From: Candidatus Poribacteria bacterium
GTDB taxonomy: Bacteria > Poribacteria > WGA-4E > WGA-3G
Direction: 5' to 3'
Assembly: GCA_021295715.1 (NCBI GenBank)
Contig: JAGWBV010000003.1
Coordinates: forward strand, 139,043 to 203,042
Length of the DNA: 64,000 bases
Positions 50,879-59,614 of the stretch are shown piece by piece (within the stretch, counting starts at the first letter, position 1; each line of letters begins with the position of its first letter). A model generated the notes under the pieces. It was not told the origin of the DNA. It did not search any database and was given only the letters and a program-made list of their open reading frames with translations. The position numbers were made by a program, and so were the translations under genes.

Positions 50879-51892
50879 ATGGGTAGACCTTACGGTTTGC
50901 TGCGTGCCGGGTATCCATTTCACAAGACCCTGAGCATGCGGCGGACGACCAACTTTCCGGTCGATATCGCAATCGGAAAAGAGGGACGTTTGTATATCAT
51001 GTGCCGTAGCGACGGCACTGCGATGATTCGGAAATATACCGTTGAGGATGAAGACCTCGGCACGATGGGCGGTTACGGACACGGTGATGGTCAATTCACG
51101 TGGCCCGTGACGATTACTCCAGACAGCGAAGAAAACCTCTATGTATCCGATGAATACCTGCATCGGATTGTCGCCTTTAACAGCGAAGGTGAACACATTG
51201 GCACATGGGGTGAACACGGCACGGAGTCGGGGCAACTCAACGGTCCCACGGGTATGGACTTCGATCCAGAGGGGAATCTCTACGTCGCTGACAGTTTGAG
51301 TCATCGGGTGCAGAAGTTCACGAAAGACGGTAAGTTCCTTTTAGGATGGGGGAGTTATGGCGAGGGTGAAGGTGAATTCAACATGCCGTGGGGCGTCGCT
51401 GTAGACGAACTCGGCGATGTCTACGTTTCTGATTGGCGAAACGACAGGATACAGAAGTTCAACGCTGAGGGAGAATTCCTCTTCACATTCGGGAAATCCG
51501 GCAGTGGCAACGGTGAACTCAACCGTCCTGCCGGTATTGACGTTGACCTATACGGCGATATCTATGTCGCCGACCGAGGGAATGACCGCATTCAACTCTT
51601 CAACGCCGAAGGGCGGTATGTTCAGAAATTCCTCGGTGATGCTACTTTGTCAAAGGTGTCCCAGGCTTACATGATGACGAACGCCAGTCCAAATCGGATG
51701 CGCGATATGGCGGACCTGGAACCGCAGAAATACCTGCGTTCACCGAAATCTGTCGCCGTCAGCGATGATGGATTGATGTTTGTGCCGGACTTTGGATCCT
51801 ATCGGGTTCAGGTTTATCGGAATATGGCAGTGCCGTTGTCAGAGCAGGAATTTAGCCCACCGCGTCGGTCGGTTACGCTGCATCAGGAATAA
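50879..51892 (+). CDS. NHL-repeat beta-propeller protein
   Basis: A 337-residue protein with five or six NHL repeats, in the form GDGQFTWPVTITPDSEENLY, GQLNGPTGMDFDPEGNLYVA, GEFNMPWGVAVDELGDVYVS and GELNRPAGIDVDLYGDIYVA, each with VADRGNDRIQ. Such propellers bind proteins or RNA. There is no signal peptide, in line with the other two genes of this trio. It starts 56 bases after DUF1501 with AGGAGGCAATC, and is followed by a strong terminator. Confidence 0.9.
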   Translation: MGRPYGLLRAGYPFHKTLSMRRTTNFPVDIAIGKEGRLYIMCRSDGTAMIRKYTVEDEDLGTMGGYGHGDGQFTWPVTITPDSEENLYVSDEYLHRIVAFNSEGEHIGTWGEHGTESGQLNGPTGMDFDPEGNLYVADSLSHRVQKFTKDGKFLLGWGSYGEGEGEFNMPWGVAVDELGDVYVSDWRNDRIQKFNAEGEFLFTFGKSGSGNGELNRPAGIDVDLYGDIYVADRGNDRIQLFNAEGRYVQKFLGDATLSKVSQAYMMTNASPNRMRDMADLEPQKYLRSPKSVAVSDDGLMFVPDFGSYRVQVYRNMAVPLSEQEFSPPRRSVTLHQE

Positions 51893-51922
51893 CATTTGGA
51901 CAAATACTAAAACACAGAGAAG

Positions 51923-51957
51923 TCAAGCATGTGGAGGTCCATGTGCTTGGCTTTTTT
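51923..51957 (+). terminator. Rho-independent terminator after the NHL gene
   Basis: CAAGCATGTGG-AGGT-CCATGTGCTTG forms an 11-base stem with two G-T pairs, followed by GC and TTTTTT. It closes the DUF1800-DUF1501-NHL unit. Confidence 0.8.
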
Positions 51958-52053
51958 GCGTACTGGCGGGAAAGTGATCTCAGGTAAACCCAAGAACCCA
52001 ATTGAACGTTGAATTGTTATGCTAATGCCCGAATCGGAGGTCAAAACGACTGA

Positions 52054-54488
52054 ATGAAGTCACAACTCATCATAGTTCTACTTGCGTTTGTCACCATGCC
52101 ACTCTCTGTTTTAGCCCAAACCGGCGATATTCAAGGAACCGTCTATCAGCGAAGTACAGGAAAGTCCCTCGTAGACGCTGATGTCCATATCCTCGAAACC
52201 GACCAACACCAAAAAACCGATGCAAATGGGGTCTTCCAGTTCACAGAACTCCCCGAAGGCACATATACTTTCGTCGTGAAGCATCCCACAGAAACGGCAC
52301 CCACAAAAGTGTCGATGGACATCAGTAGCGGCGATACCACTGAAGTCAAAATACACCTCGGTGCAGCCTTTACACTCGAAACAGTTGTGGTAGAAGGGAA
52401 ACGGAAATCCGTGGCAGTGAACTCCTACGGATTCCCGGCACCTTCAATGACACCCTTAAAGGGCTCATGACGCTCCCCAGCATCGGTATCCCAAACGATT
52501 ACTTTGGGGCACTCTACATCCGTGGGAGTGAACCCGGCTCAAACCTGTATTATCTCGATCGAACGCCTCTCGGCTACCCTTTCCATTGGGGCGGTTTACT
52601 TTCAACGATCAGCTCTGAAACGATTGAGACAATTGACATCTATGCGGGTGGATACGGAGCCGAGTTCGGACTGGACTCGCAAGCCGTGCTTGACATCCAT
52701 GCACGTGACAGCATTGCGGAGCGGTTAGATGGAAAATTTAACTTGAATATCCTCTATTCCGAAGGACTCCTTGAAGCCAGAATCGGTGACAAGGGATATA
52801 TCTCCGCCTCCGGGAGGCGTAGTTACTTAGACCTCATCGCTGGACCGATCATTGCGCAGCAATCAGAAACGACGCAACAATTGCCCTATTTCTCAGATTA
52901 TCAACTCAAATTTGCCCGGACGCTTGGTGAAAAACATCACCTCACGGTGAATGCCTTCGCCGCAACTGACCATTTTAAGATCGAGGAGGAAGACAGCGAA
53001 TTTGAAGAATTTGAAATTGAAGGCGAAACAGTGCCTGAGGACATTGAAAGGGCACGCGCCTCTGTGCTTTTCAAAAACGGTTTCGATGGGCAAGGTGTCC
53101 ACCTCCGTTCGGACTTTACCGAAAATCTCACCTCGCATTTATCGCTGACCCGTTCCTTCAATTTTCTCACGATCGCGCTTGAAGCTCCGGTCAGGGAGCG
53201 GTTTTCTCGGAACCCCGACGGGAAATGGGTTCATTCCGCTGACTATGGCCACTACGATGTAAAGATTAACGTGCCGGTCTATATGCTCCGTGAAGATATA
53301 TCCTACCAGTTCACACCGAAGTTTCAATTTGAACCGGGTTTCCTCCTCTCTTTTAGTCCTGCCAACAGTTCTGAGGATGGCAGATTTCCTGAGTACGAAA
53401 CACGTGAGGTGGAAGATCCGGCGGAACTTCCGGAAATCCTTGAATATGCACAGGAGAATGAAGATTCAGTCACAGTGGCCAGACGGAGTGACGGGACTCA
53501 TGAGATTACGGAGCGCACTGTTGAGGAGATACACGACGAATTTGGACACGATTTTTACCGTGCCGAAGGGTACTTCCAAGGACGCTATGACCCACTCTCG
53601 TTTCTGTCGGTGGCACTCGGTGTTCGAGTTGACTATCTGAATGTGACAGAGCAGGTTTCCATTCAACCACGAGGAAGTATGAGTTTCATACTGCCGAACG
53701 GTTCAAATCTCCGCTTCGCGTATGGACATTATGAACAGAGTCCACAACCCTCTCAACTGTTGGCGGAAGATGGCAATAGTGCCTTGGCATCAAGCCTCAC
53801 ACGACACTATATCATGGAATTAGAACATGAACTCTCATCGCGAACTGAATTGAAACTTGCCACCTATTACAAGGATGCCCAGAAGTTGGTAACACCCGAT
53901 GAAGTCTCGAACTATCTCAATCAAGGGACAGCGTCTGTCGCGGGTGCGGAGGTATTCTTACGGCATCGGATTCCAGATAAGTTTTTCGGTTGGATTTCCT
54001 ACGCCTATACACACGCTGAGAGACGCGAGAATCCAACCGCTACTTATCAACCTTACCTCTTCGATAACACGCACATTGTTAGTGTGGTTGCCAACTATAA
54101 CTTCAGCCCTAATTTTGAGGTCGGCGCGAAATGGCAATATCTCAGCGGCACCTCCGAAGCACCTATCAGCTCCATCGTTCTTATCCAAGACCCCGTAACA
54201 CGTGGATTGAACCCGCTTTTGGCGAGTGCGGACGAACAATTAAGTACCGAACTTGCACCGTATCATAAGTTAGACCTTCGGGTGAGTTATAAATGGAGAC
54301 TCTGGGGATTGCGTGTCGGTGGATTTCTTGATATTCTGAATGTATACAATCGCAAGAATACGATACAGTTCATTTTTGAAGAGGCAACGCTTGACGTCCA
54401 AGGTCAGGAGATCGGCATTGAACGTGAAGTCTTTGATGCCCCGCAACTGCCTCGGATAGTTTATTTTGGATTGACGCTTGAATTTTGA
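52054..54488 (+). pseudogene. TonB-dependent receptor-like outer-membrane protein, split by a frameshift
   Basis: Part one (52054-52470) has a signal peptide (LIIVLLAFVTMPLSVLAQTG) and a carboxypeptidase-regulatory-like domain (GDIQGTVYQRSTGKSLVDAD, then DANGVFQFTELPEGTYTF), ending LETVVVEGKRKSVAVNSY. Part two (52467-54488, 673 residues) starts within the plug: ALYIRGSEPGSNLYYLDRTP, and continues through the barrel to the terminal PRIVYFGLTLEF, with last residue Phe. The bases before 52467 read IPGTFNDTLKGLMTLP in the second frame, the usual plug start, so the two were one protein of about 810 residues with one base lost at about 52415-52436. The ATGA overlap imitates coupling. Ligand unknown. 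Confidence 0.78.
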
Positions 54489-54527
54489 CAGCAACGGGTG
54501 AAGCAATGCGCAATTTGGATCAGGGAT

Positions 54528-54556
54528 TTGCCATTTACAGGTTGCTCTGGTATAAT
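54528..54556 (+). promoter_or_regulatory. sigma-70 promoter for the lipoprotein array
   Basis: TTGCCA (54528-54533), 17 bases, TATAAT (54551-54556). The leader contains a short hairpin (ACGGG ... CCCGT) before the ribosome-binding site AAGGAG. Confidence 0.7.
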
Positions 54557-54610
54557 ACCGCTGTAACGGGAGGGCACCCGTGTGCATGTCGATAATAAGG
54601 AGAAACACCC

Positions 54611-55237
54611 ATGAAAATCTGGATTATTTTTGGTATCTGTATTCTAACGCTCGTTGGCTGTACGAGTGCCGAGTACCAAAAGATGCAGGCAGAACGCGAT
54701 CAGCTGCTCAAGAATTACGCTGACCTCCGCGAGGAGCACAACGAATTCAAAGTCAAAACCAACGTAACCGATATACTCCTCGGGAAGTGGAAGTTCCTGA
54801 ACCTTGAAATTGAGGAAAGCAATGTCAGTCAAGAAGTCGCCGAAACCAAAGCCGCCCTTTATGCTCTTGATCTGAAGAATCTCACACTTGAATTCTTTGA
54901 AGAGAAAGGTATGTATAATTACCGTGGCAAAAACGGTGAAACGGATGTGTCGGGTCAATTGACCGTGATCACTGTTCGGTACGGGGACGAACCGTTCCCT
55001 TTTATTCGCTTCATCAGACGCACGGGTCCGGAGATTTCACAACTCCTCTTTGCCGCAAGTTCCGATGGGAAGCCTCTCGGTTTATCAAGTGCTCGAGGGC
55101 TTGACACAGCGAGAGAGATTAGTATTTCAGTCGCGGAGGACAGGTTATATCTCACAATGCACGGCGAGATGCAATTAAGCCCTAACGGCTGGGTGCAAAG
55201 CGGTGGCGTGCGATGTTATTTTGAGAGGGTCAAGTAA
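54611..55237 (+). CDS. paralogous lipoprotein 1 of 5
   Basis: A 208-residue lipoprotein of no named family. The signal MKIWIIFGICILTLVGCTSA has lipobox LVGC (Cys16). A short helix (YQKMQAERDQLLKNYADLRE) is followed by LLGKWKFLNLEIEE, NLTLEFFEEKGMYNYRGKNG, RYGDEPFPFIRFIRRTGPEI and the C-terminal LYLTMHGEMQLSPNGWVQSG with GVRCYFERVK. The all-beta pattern after GKW recalls lipocalin-like domains, but this is only a resemblance. It is the first gene after the promoter and overlaps the next by one base (TAATG), so it is translated in series with lipoprotein 2. Confidence 0.8.
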   Translation: MKIWIIFGICILTLVGCTSAEYQKMQAERDQLLKNYADLREEHNEFKVKTNVTDILLGKWKFLNLEIEESNVSQEVAETKAALYALDLKNLTLEFFEEKGMYNYRGKNGETDVSGQLTVITVRYGDEPFPFIRFIRRTGPEISQLLFAASSDGKPLGLSSARGLDTAREISISVAEDRLYLTMHGEMQLSPNGWVQSGGVRCYFERVK

Positions 55238-55866
55238 TGAGAATATTAACCACTTGTAGTTTCGTAATATTGGTTTTTGCAGGGTGTACCAGTGTGCAGT
55301 ACCAAGAGATGCAGAATGAACGCAATAGGCTACGCGCCGCCCATGAAGATGCCGTGAGAAAACATGACCCGCGGCAATTGGAAACTGCCTTAACCGATAA
55401 ACTGATGGGGACATGGCAATTTCTGGATATAGAGGTTGCTGAAGGCGATGTCAGCGAAGAGATAGCGGCATTAAAGTATAAACGCCATGTGATGACTCGC
55501 CAAAATCTCACACTCGATTTTTTTATGGACCGAAATGTGTTCCGTCGATATCGCGGTAAAAATGGAGATACAGAGGTGACGGGAAGTTTCAAAATCAGCT
55601 CACGGCGTTACGGTGATGAATCGTTTCCGTATCTTCGGGTTTTTCGGGATACAGGTTTGCCACTCTACGATTTTTTAACGAATATGTCCACAAGCAGATT
55701 GAAGAACCAAGATAACGTTTCCATGAGAGCTGCTGAAGATAATTGGCTCGGTGTTTCGGTGACAGATGACAAATTGTATCTGACGATGTACGGAAAGATG
55801 GAATTAACTCCCAACGGTTGGGCTCGGAGCGGCGGGATCCGTTGTATTTTCCAGCGGGCTAAATAA
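55237..55866 (+). CDS. paralogous lipoprotein 2 of 5
   Basis: A 209-residue paralogue of lipoprotein 1. Signal MRILTTCSFVILVFAGCTSV has lipobox FAGC. Conserved blocks are LMGTWQFLDIEVAEGDVSEE, NLTLDFFMDRNVF with RYRGKNGDTEVTG, RYGDESFPYLRVFRDTG, and VSVTDDKLYLTMYGKMELTP with GWARSGGIRCIFQRAK. GAGAGGG in the end of gene 1 serves as ribosome-binding site. The RRTGP core of other copies is changed to RDTGL here. A gap of 116 bases follows before copy 3. Confidence 0.8.
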   Translation: MRILTTCSFVILVFAGCTSVQYQEMQNERNRLRAAHEDAVRKHDPRQLETALTDKLMGTWQFLDIEVAEGDVSEEIAALKYKRHVMTRQNLTLDFFMDRNVFRRYRGKNGDTEVTGSFKISSRRYGDESFPYLRVFRDTGLPLYDFLTNMSTSRLKNQDNVSMRAAEDNWLGVSVTDDKLYLTMYGKMELTPNGWARSGGIRCIFQRAK

Positions 55867-55982
55867 GACTGTAAGGGTTTCCTCTTGTGGGAGCGGCATA
55901 ATACCTCAAACTCCACTTTTTGTGGGAGGGGAAACGCCCGAGCAAAAACACCCCGAATTATGTGTATTGAGGAGGGAAGATC

Positions 55983-56915
55983 GTGAAAATGCTAATACCA
56001 CTCACTATCCTCGCGTTAGTCGTGTTTACGAGTTGTACCAGCGCGCTATACCAAGAAGCACGGCAGGAAGGCGATGGGTTAATCGAGGATCATGAAGATG
56101 CACGTAGGAGATTCGACCCAGAAGAGATGAAAAGTGAGATAAAGACACAGCTGACCGGAAAATGGCAGTTTATTGGCATAGAAATTCCAAACGAGACTGT
56201 CAATGCACAAACAGCGAACCCAATATCTGAAAACAGCGAAACAGCACTGCCTTCCGATACCAACGCACAAACGCCAACAGCACATGAATCGCCGCAGACT
56301 GATACGGATGAACGGATAACTGAAGGCGATCAGGTGCGATTATCGCCGATCACAGTCGAGGAACGTGAAGACAACCAAAAGATAGCTGCAGCGAAGATGG
56401 CTTTAGCGGCGGCGAACCGTAAAAATTTAACGCTCGAATTTTATGAGGAACGGACATCCCTTTATTATCGCGGTAGCAATCGTGGCAGGAAGGTCACAGG
56501 GCAATGTAACGTCATGGCACCACGAGTTGGAGATGTCCCTTTACCGCTTATCCGGTTTAGACGGCGCACAGGTCCGAAGATGCTTGAGTTCCTATTTACT
56601 TCCGAACCCACACGGCTTAGGTCCGCCAGAGGCAAGCAAGCATACGCCGAAAACATGCAGCGGACTGAAGGCAAAAATTATGTAAATACCAACGAACCCC
56701 TATGGTGGGACAAGCATGAAAACGTCCGTCGGTTGGGTGGAAGGGGTAGCGAAAAAGCCTCCCCCAAAGGGGTCTCCTACGTTCCAGCTTCAGCACTCGG
56801 AATCGAGGTGACAGACGACAAACTCTATATAATCTTAGAAGGAGATATGGAACTCACACCGAAAGGTTGGATACGAACCGGTGGACTGCGGTGCGCCTTT
56901 AAGCGGATTGAATAG
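55983..56915 (+). CDS. paralogous lipoprotein 3 of 5, with inserted linker
   Basis: A 310-residue paralogue. The start is GTG 55983, after GGAGGGAAG. The signal ends in FTSC. After LTGKWQFIGIEIPN about 65 residues rich in Asn, Thr, Ala and Gln are inserted (ETALPSDTNAQTPTAHESPQ and neighbours) before the common core continues: NRKNLTLEFYEERTSLYYRG, then RRTGPKMLEFLFTSEPT, and VTDDKLYIILEGDMELTPKG with GGLRCAFKRIE. A second extra segment lies near residues 225-270. The linkers should be flexible and exposed. Confidence 0.8.
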   Translation: MKMLIPLTILALVVFTSCTSALYQEARQEGDGLIEDHEDARRRFDPEEMKSEIKTQLTGKWQFIGIEIPNETVNAQTANPISENSETALPSDTNAQTPTAHESPQTDTDERITEGDQVRLSPITVEEREDNQKIAAAKMALAAANRKNLTLEFYEERTSLYYRGSNRGRKVTGQCNVMAPRVGDVPLPLIRFRRRTGPKMLEFLFTSEPTRLRSARGKQAYAENMQRTEGKNYVNTNEPLWWDKHENVRRLGGRGSEKASPKGVSYVPASALGIEVTDDKLYIILEGDMELTPKGWIRTGGLRCAFKRIE

Positions 56916-57029
56916 TGTATAGGCGAGGTTAGGAACCTCGCCAGCGTTTGGAAAGAGCGATTTGGAGTATCTATCTTCAGCCCAGCGGGGCGACATTCGT
57001 GTAGCACTTTGAAGCAAGGAGAACAAGCA

Positions 57030-57935
57030 ATGAAAATGTTAATAGCCCTGGGTATTGTGATGATGGTGTTCACGGGTTGTGGAACGCTGATATCCCCGGA
57101 AACTCAGTATGAACGAGAAAGCCTGATCGCCGCGTATGACGCCGCACGCGAAAAACACAATCCTGAAAGAGTTAAAGAAGTCGTAAAAGACCTTCTCGTC
57201 GGGAAGTGGCAGTATGTCGGTTTAGAGGTGGAAGAAGGTAATGTGAATGCGCAGCGGATCAGCCCGATGGCTCAGCAGACGATCGATGCATCGACTCCCT
57301 CTACAACGGTGGTTCCTAAAGGCATAAAAAACGAACAAACGACAACACACAATGCCTCTGAACAAAGGGAAGCACAAAACCCACCGAACATAGAGGCAGG
57401 CGCGCAGTCTCCGGCAGCGAACGCACCCCGTCTGCCACCCATTGAGGTAATGGATGAAGAATCCAATCAACGGATGCTCGGCGCGAAAGCCGCACTCATC
57501 GCATCTACGCGCAAAAACCTGACGATCGAATTTTCCGAAGACCGTGGCTCGTACCATTACAGAGGTAGCAATCGCGGCACGAATGTCACAGGACAGTGTT
57601 CCATCACTACCAAGCGATACGGCGACGACCCGTTCCCATTCATCAGTTTCAATCGGCGGACGGGACCGAAGATGCTTGAGTTCCTATTCGGTTCCGAACC
57701 TATCAAACAGATGGTTGCGAAGAAAAAACGAAAAGATGTTGAGAGAAGACGCAGGATGGGAGCACAAGGCGGACGGAGAGCCTCCGCAAAAAATACCTAT
57801 ACGATTGCCTCAATCGCAGGAATTACGGTGACGGAGGACACGCTCTATTTAGTCCTCTATGGAGATATAGAATTAACACCACAAGGCTGGATGCGAACCA
57901 GAGGGCTGCGATGCACTTTCAAACGGATCGAATAA
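57030..57935 (+). CDS. paralogous lipoprotein 4 of 5, with inserted linker
   Basis: A 301-residue paralogue closest to copy 3. ATG 57030 is eight bases after AAGGAG; the frame continues upstream to a TTG without a ribosome site. The signal ends VMMVFTGCGT. The insertion after VGKWQYVGLEVEEGNVNAQ is about 75 residues (Thr, Gln, Asn, Ala, Pro). The core then reads RKNLTIEFSEDRGSYHYRGS, RYGDDPFPFISFNRRTGPKM and VTEDTLYLVLYGDIELTPQG, ending GLRCTFKRIE. Copy 5 begins before its stop. Confidence 0.8.
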   Translation: MKMLIALGIVMMVFTGCGTLISPETQYERESLIAAYDAAREKHNPERVKEVVKDLLVGKWQYVGLEVEEGNVNAQRISPMAQQTIDASTPSTTVVPKGIKNEQTTTHNASEQREAQNPPNIEAGAQSPAANAPRLPPIEVMDEESNQRMLGAKAALIASTRKNLTIEFSEDRGSYHYRGSNRGTNVTGQCSITTKRYGDDPFPFISFNRRTGPKMLEFLFGSEPIKQMVAKKKRKDVERRRRMGAQGGRRASAKNTYTIASIAGITVTEDTLYLVLYGDIELTPQGWMRTRGLRCTFKRIE

Positions 57936-58582
57936 AGACCAAGATTTTAATGTTATTCTACATTCTGATTGTGGTGTTCGCCGGTTGCACCTCCGTGAAA
58001 CACCAGCGGATCCAGAACGAACGCGACATCCGTCGGGAAGTGTATGAAGATGCCCGCCGAAAAGAGGCAGTTAAACGCAGTCGAGACTTTGTGTCGGATG
58101 ATATGCTCGGTAAGTGGCGATTTCTTGAACTCGTCGTTGAGGAACGGGGTGGGAGCGAGGACATTCTGAAAGTGAAAGCCGCACGCACCGCTCGCAGGCT
58201 TAAGGGACTTACACTTCGATTCTGGAAAAGCGGCGATACCGCTTACAATTACCAGATCGAAAACATGATGTCAAAGACCCACGGAACATATACAACAAGG
58301 TCAGCCCATAGGGAAGATAAACCGAAGAGTGGCAGAATCCACTTCTATCCAATCTCCGGCACCCAGATACCGGATCTCCTGTTCAATTTCGCAAAGGGCA
58401 CTCCTCAACAGGTACTTCTAAGTGATGGAGAAGCCCTCTCTACAATACTCAAGATAGACATACCGAGAATCTCGATGAAAGAGGGACAGATGGACTTAAC
58501 ATTAGATCTCGGCATGGTATTAGCACCCGACGGATGGCTTCACCGCGGGAACATCCGCTGTTCCTTCGAGCGGATTGAATAG
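57911..58582 (+). CDS. paralogous lipoprotein 5 of 5 (divergent)
   Basis: A 223-residue paralogue, the most divergent of the five. It overlaps copy 4 by 25 bases; ATG 57911 is five bases after GAGGG. ATG 57950 is an alternative, but would leave the signal peptide without its positive residues. The signal ends in VVFAGC. It keeps VKHQRIQNERDIRREVYEDA, LGKWRFLELVVEERG and the end LAPDGWLHRGNIRCSFERIE. The middle has lost the YRGxNG and RRTGP motifs of its relatives. No insertion is present. Confidence 0.75.
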   Translation: MHFQTDRIKTKILMLFYILIVVFAGCTSVKHQRIQNERDIRREVYEDARRKEAVKRSRDFVSDDMLGKWRFLELVVEERGGSEDILKVKAARTARRLKGLTLRFWKSGDTAYNYQIENMMSKTHGTYTTRSAHREDKPKSGRIHFYPISGTQIPDLLFNFAKGTPQQVLLSDGEALSTILKIDIPRISMKEGQMDLTLDLGMVLAPDGWLHRGNIRCSFERIE

Positions 58583-58603
58583 TTTGTCTGAACCTAACAT
58601 GGC

Positions 58604-59614
58604 ATGAAAGCACATCTCATGAAACACAAACCGATCTTTTCTACTCTCACGCTATTATTCATGTTTGGCAGTCTGCTTTCCGGTTTCGCGAGAGCCCCTG
58701 AGACGGCGAAAATCATCTATTCCTCCGAACCGAACGTTAAGTTGAAGAGCAACAGAGACATCTATATCATGAACCCAGACGGGACAGGACAGGTCAAGTT
58801 AACGCGACATCCTGCAGCCGACTCGCAACCTGCATGGTCGCCGACAGGAGAAAAGATTCTCTTTACTTCAAATCGCGATGGTCTCTCGGACCTTTTTCTG
58901 ATGAATCCGGACGGAACAAACGTCCAACAGGTATTTCGGAAACTGACAGGTAGACAACACGGCACCTGGTCCCCCGATGGAAAACAGATTGCTTACTATC
59001 GTATTGACGCAAATGACAAAACAGGTATCTACATCGCTGCAATTGACGGCACCGGGGAGGAACGAATCGCAGACGGCTGGCATCCAGCGTGGTCCCCAGA
59101 TGGCTCCGAAATAGCCTTTGTTTCATTGGATGACATTGGGATTCGCACTATCAACTTGCAAACCCGTTCAGAAGACATAGTACTGGCGATGGAACAAGCA
59201 ACCGCCTTCGATCCGGCTTGGTCACCTGATGGAAGTAAAATCGCTTTTACCCGCATAGATTTGCTCGCGCTTATTCTGGGTGGCGTTTTAAAAGATGGCG
59301 CGAAACTTATAAAGGGTCCGGCTCAGACCATCTATACTGTGAACCGAGATGGCAGTGGGTTAGCGCAAGTTGTTTTTGATGATGCCCAAGCTTCTGACGC
59401 ATCTTGGGCACCGCGCGGCAATAAACTCGTGTATGAACGACTCGCTGGAAAGCAATTTCAACTCTTTGAAATCAACGTAGGTAGTCGCGTGTCACAACAA
59501 CTGACAGACAGCGATCACAATACGGATCCGGATTGGTTCGACCCATTGGCTTTGTCTGTTACACCACAACCACAGTTATCCACCTCAGTGTGGGGAAAAA
59601 TTAAAGTGGATTAG
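58604..59614 (+). CDS. secreted PD40 (TolB-like) beta-propeller with C-terminal WG tag
   Basis: A 336-residue exported protein. The signal peptide is within the first 35 residues (FSTLTLLFMFGSLLSGFARA). PD40 motifs: AWSPTGEKILFTSNRDG, TWSPDGKQIAYYRID, AWSPDGSEIAFVSLDD, AWSPDGSKIAFTRIDL and SWAPRGNKLVYERL. The tail SVTPQPQLSTSVWGKIK is the shared tag, the only copy on the plus strand. The gene ends with the hrpB stop overlapped by four bases, convergent. It probably belongs to the lipoprotein transcript 21 bases upstream. Confidence 0.88.
   Translation: MKAHLMKHKPIFSTLTLLFMFGSLLSGFARAPETAKIIYSSEPNVKLKSNRDIYIMNPDGTGQVKLTRHPAADSQPAWSPTGEKILFTSNRDGLSDLFLMNPDGTNVQQVFRKLTGRQHGTWSPDGKQIAYYRIDANDKTGIYIAAIDGTGEERIADGWHPAWSPDGSEIAFVSLDDIGIRTINLQTRSEDIVLAMEQATAFDPAWSPDGSKIAFTRIDLLALILGGVLKDGAKLIKGPAQTIYTVNRDGSGLAQVVFDDAQASDASWAPRGNKLVYERLAGKQFQLFEINVGSRVSQQLTDSDHNTDPDWFDPLALSVTPQPQLSTSVWGKIKVD

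Noticed and set aside
52467..54488. Separate TonB receptor gene translationally coupled to a small upstream gene
   Set aside because: Plug residues before the apparent start are encoded in the same frame, so a frameshifted single gene explains the data better.
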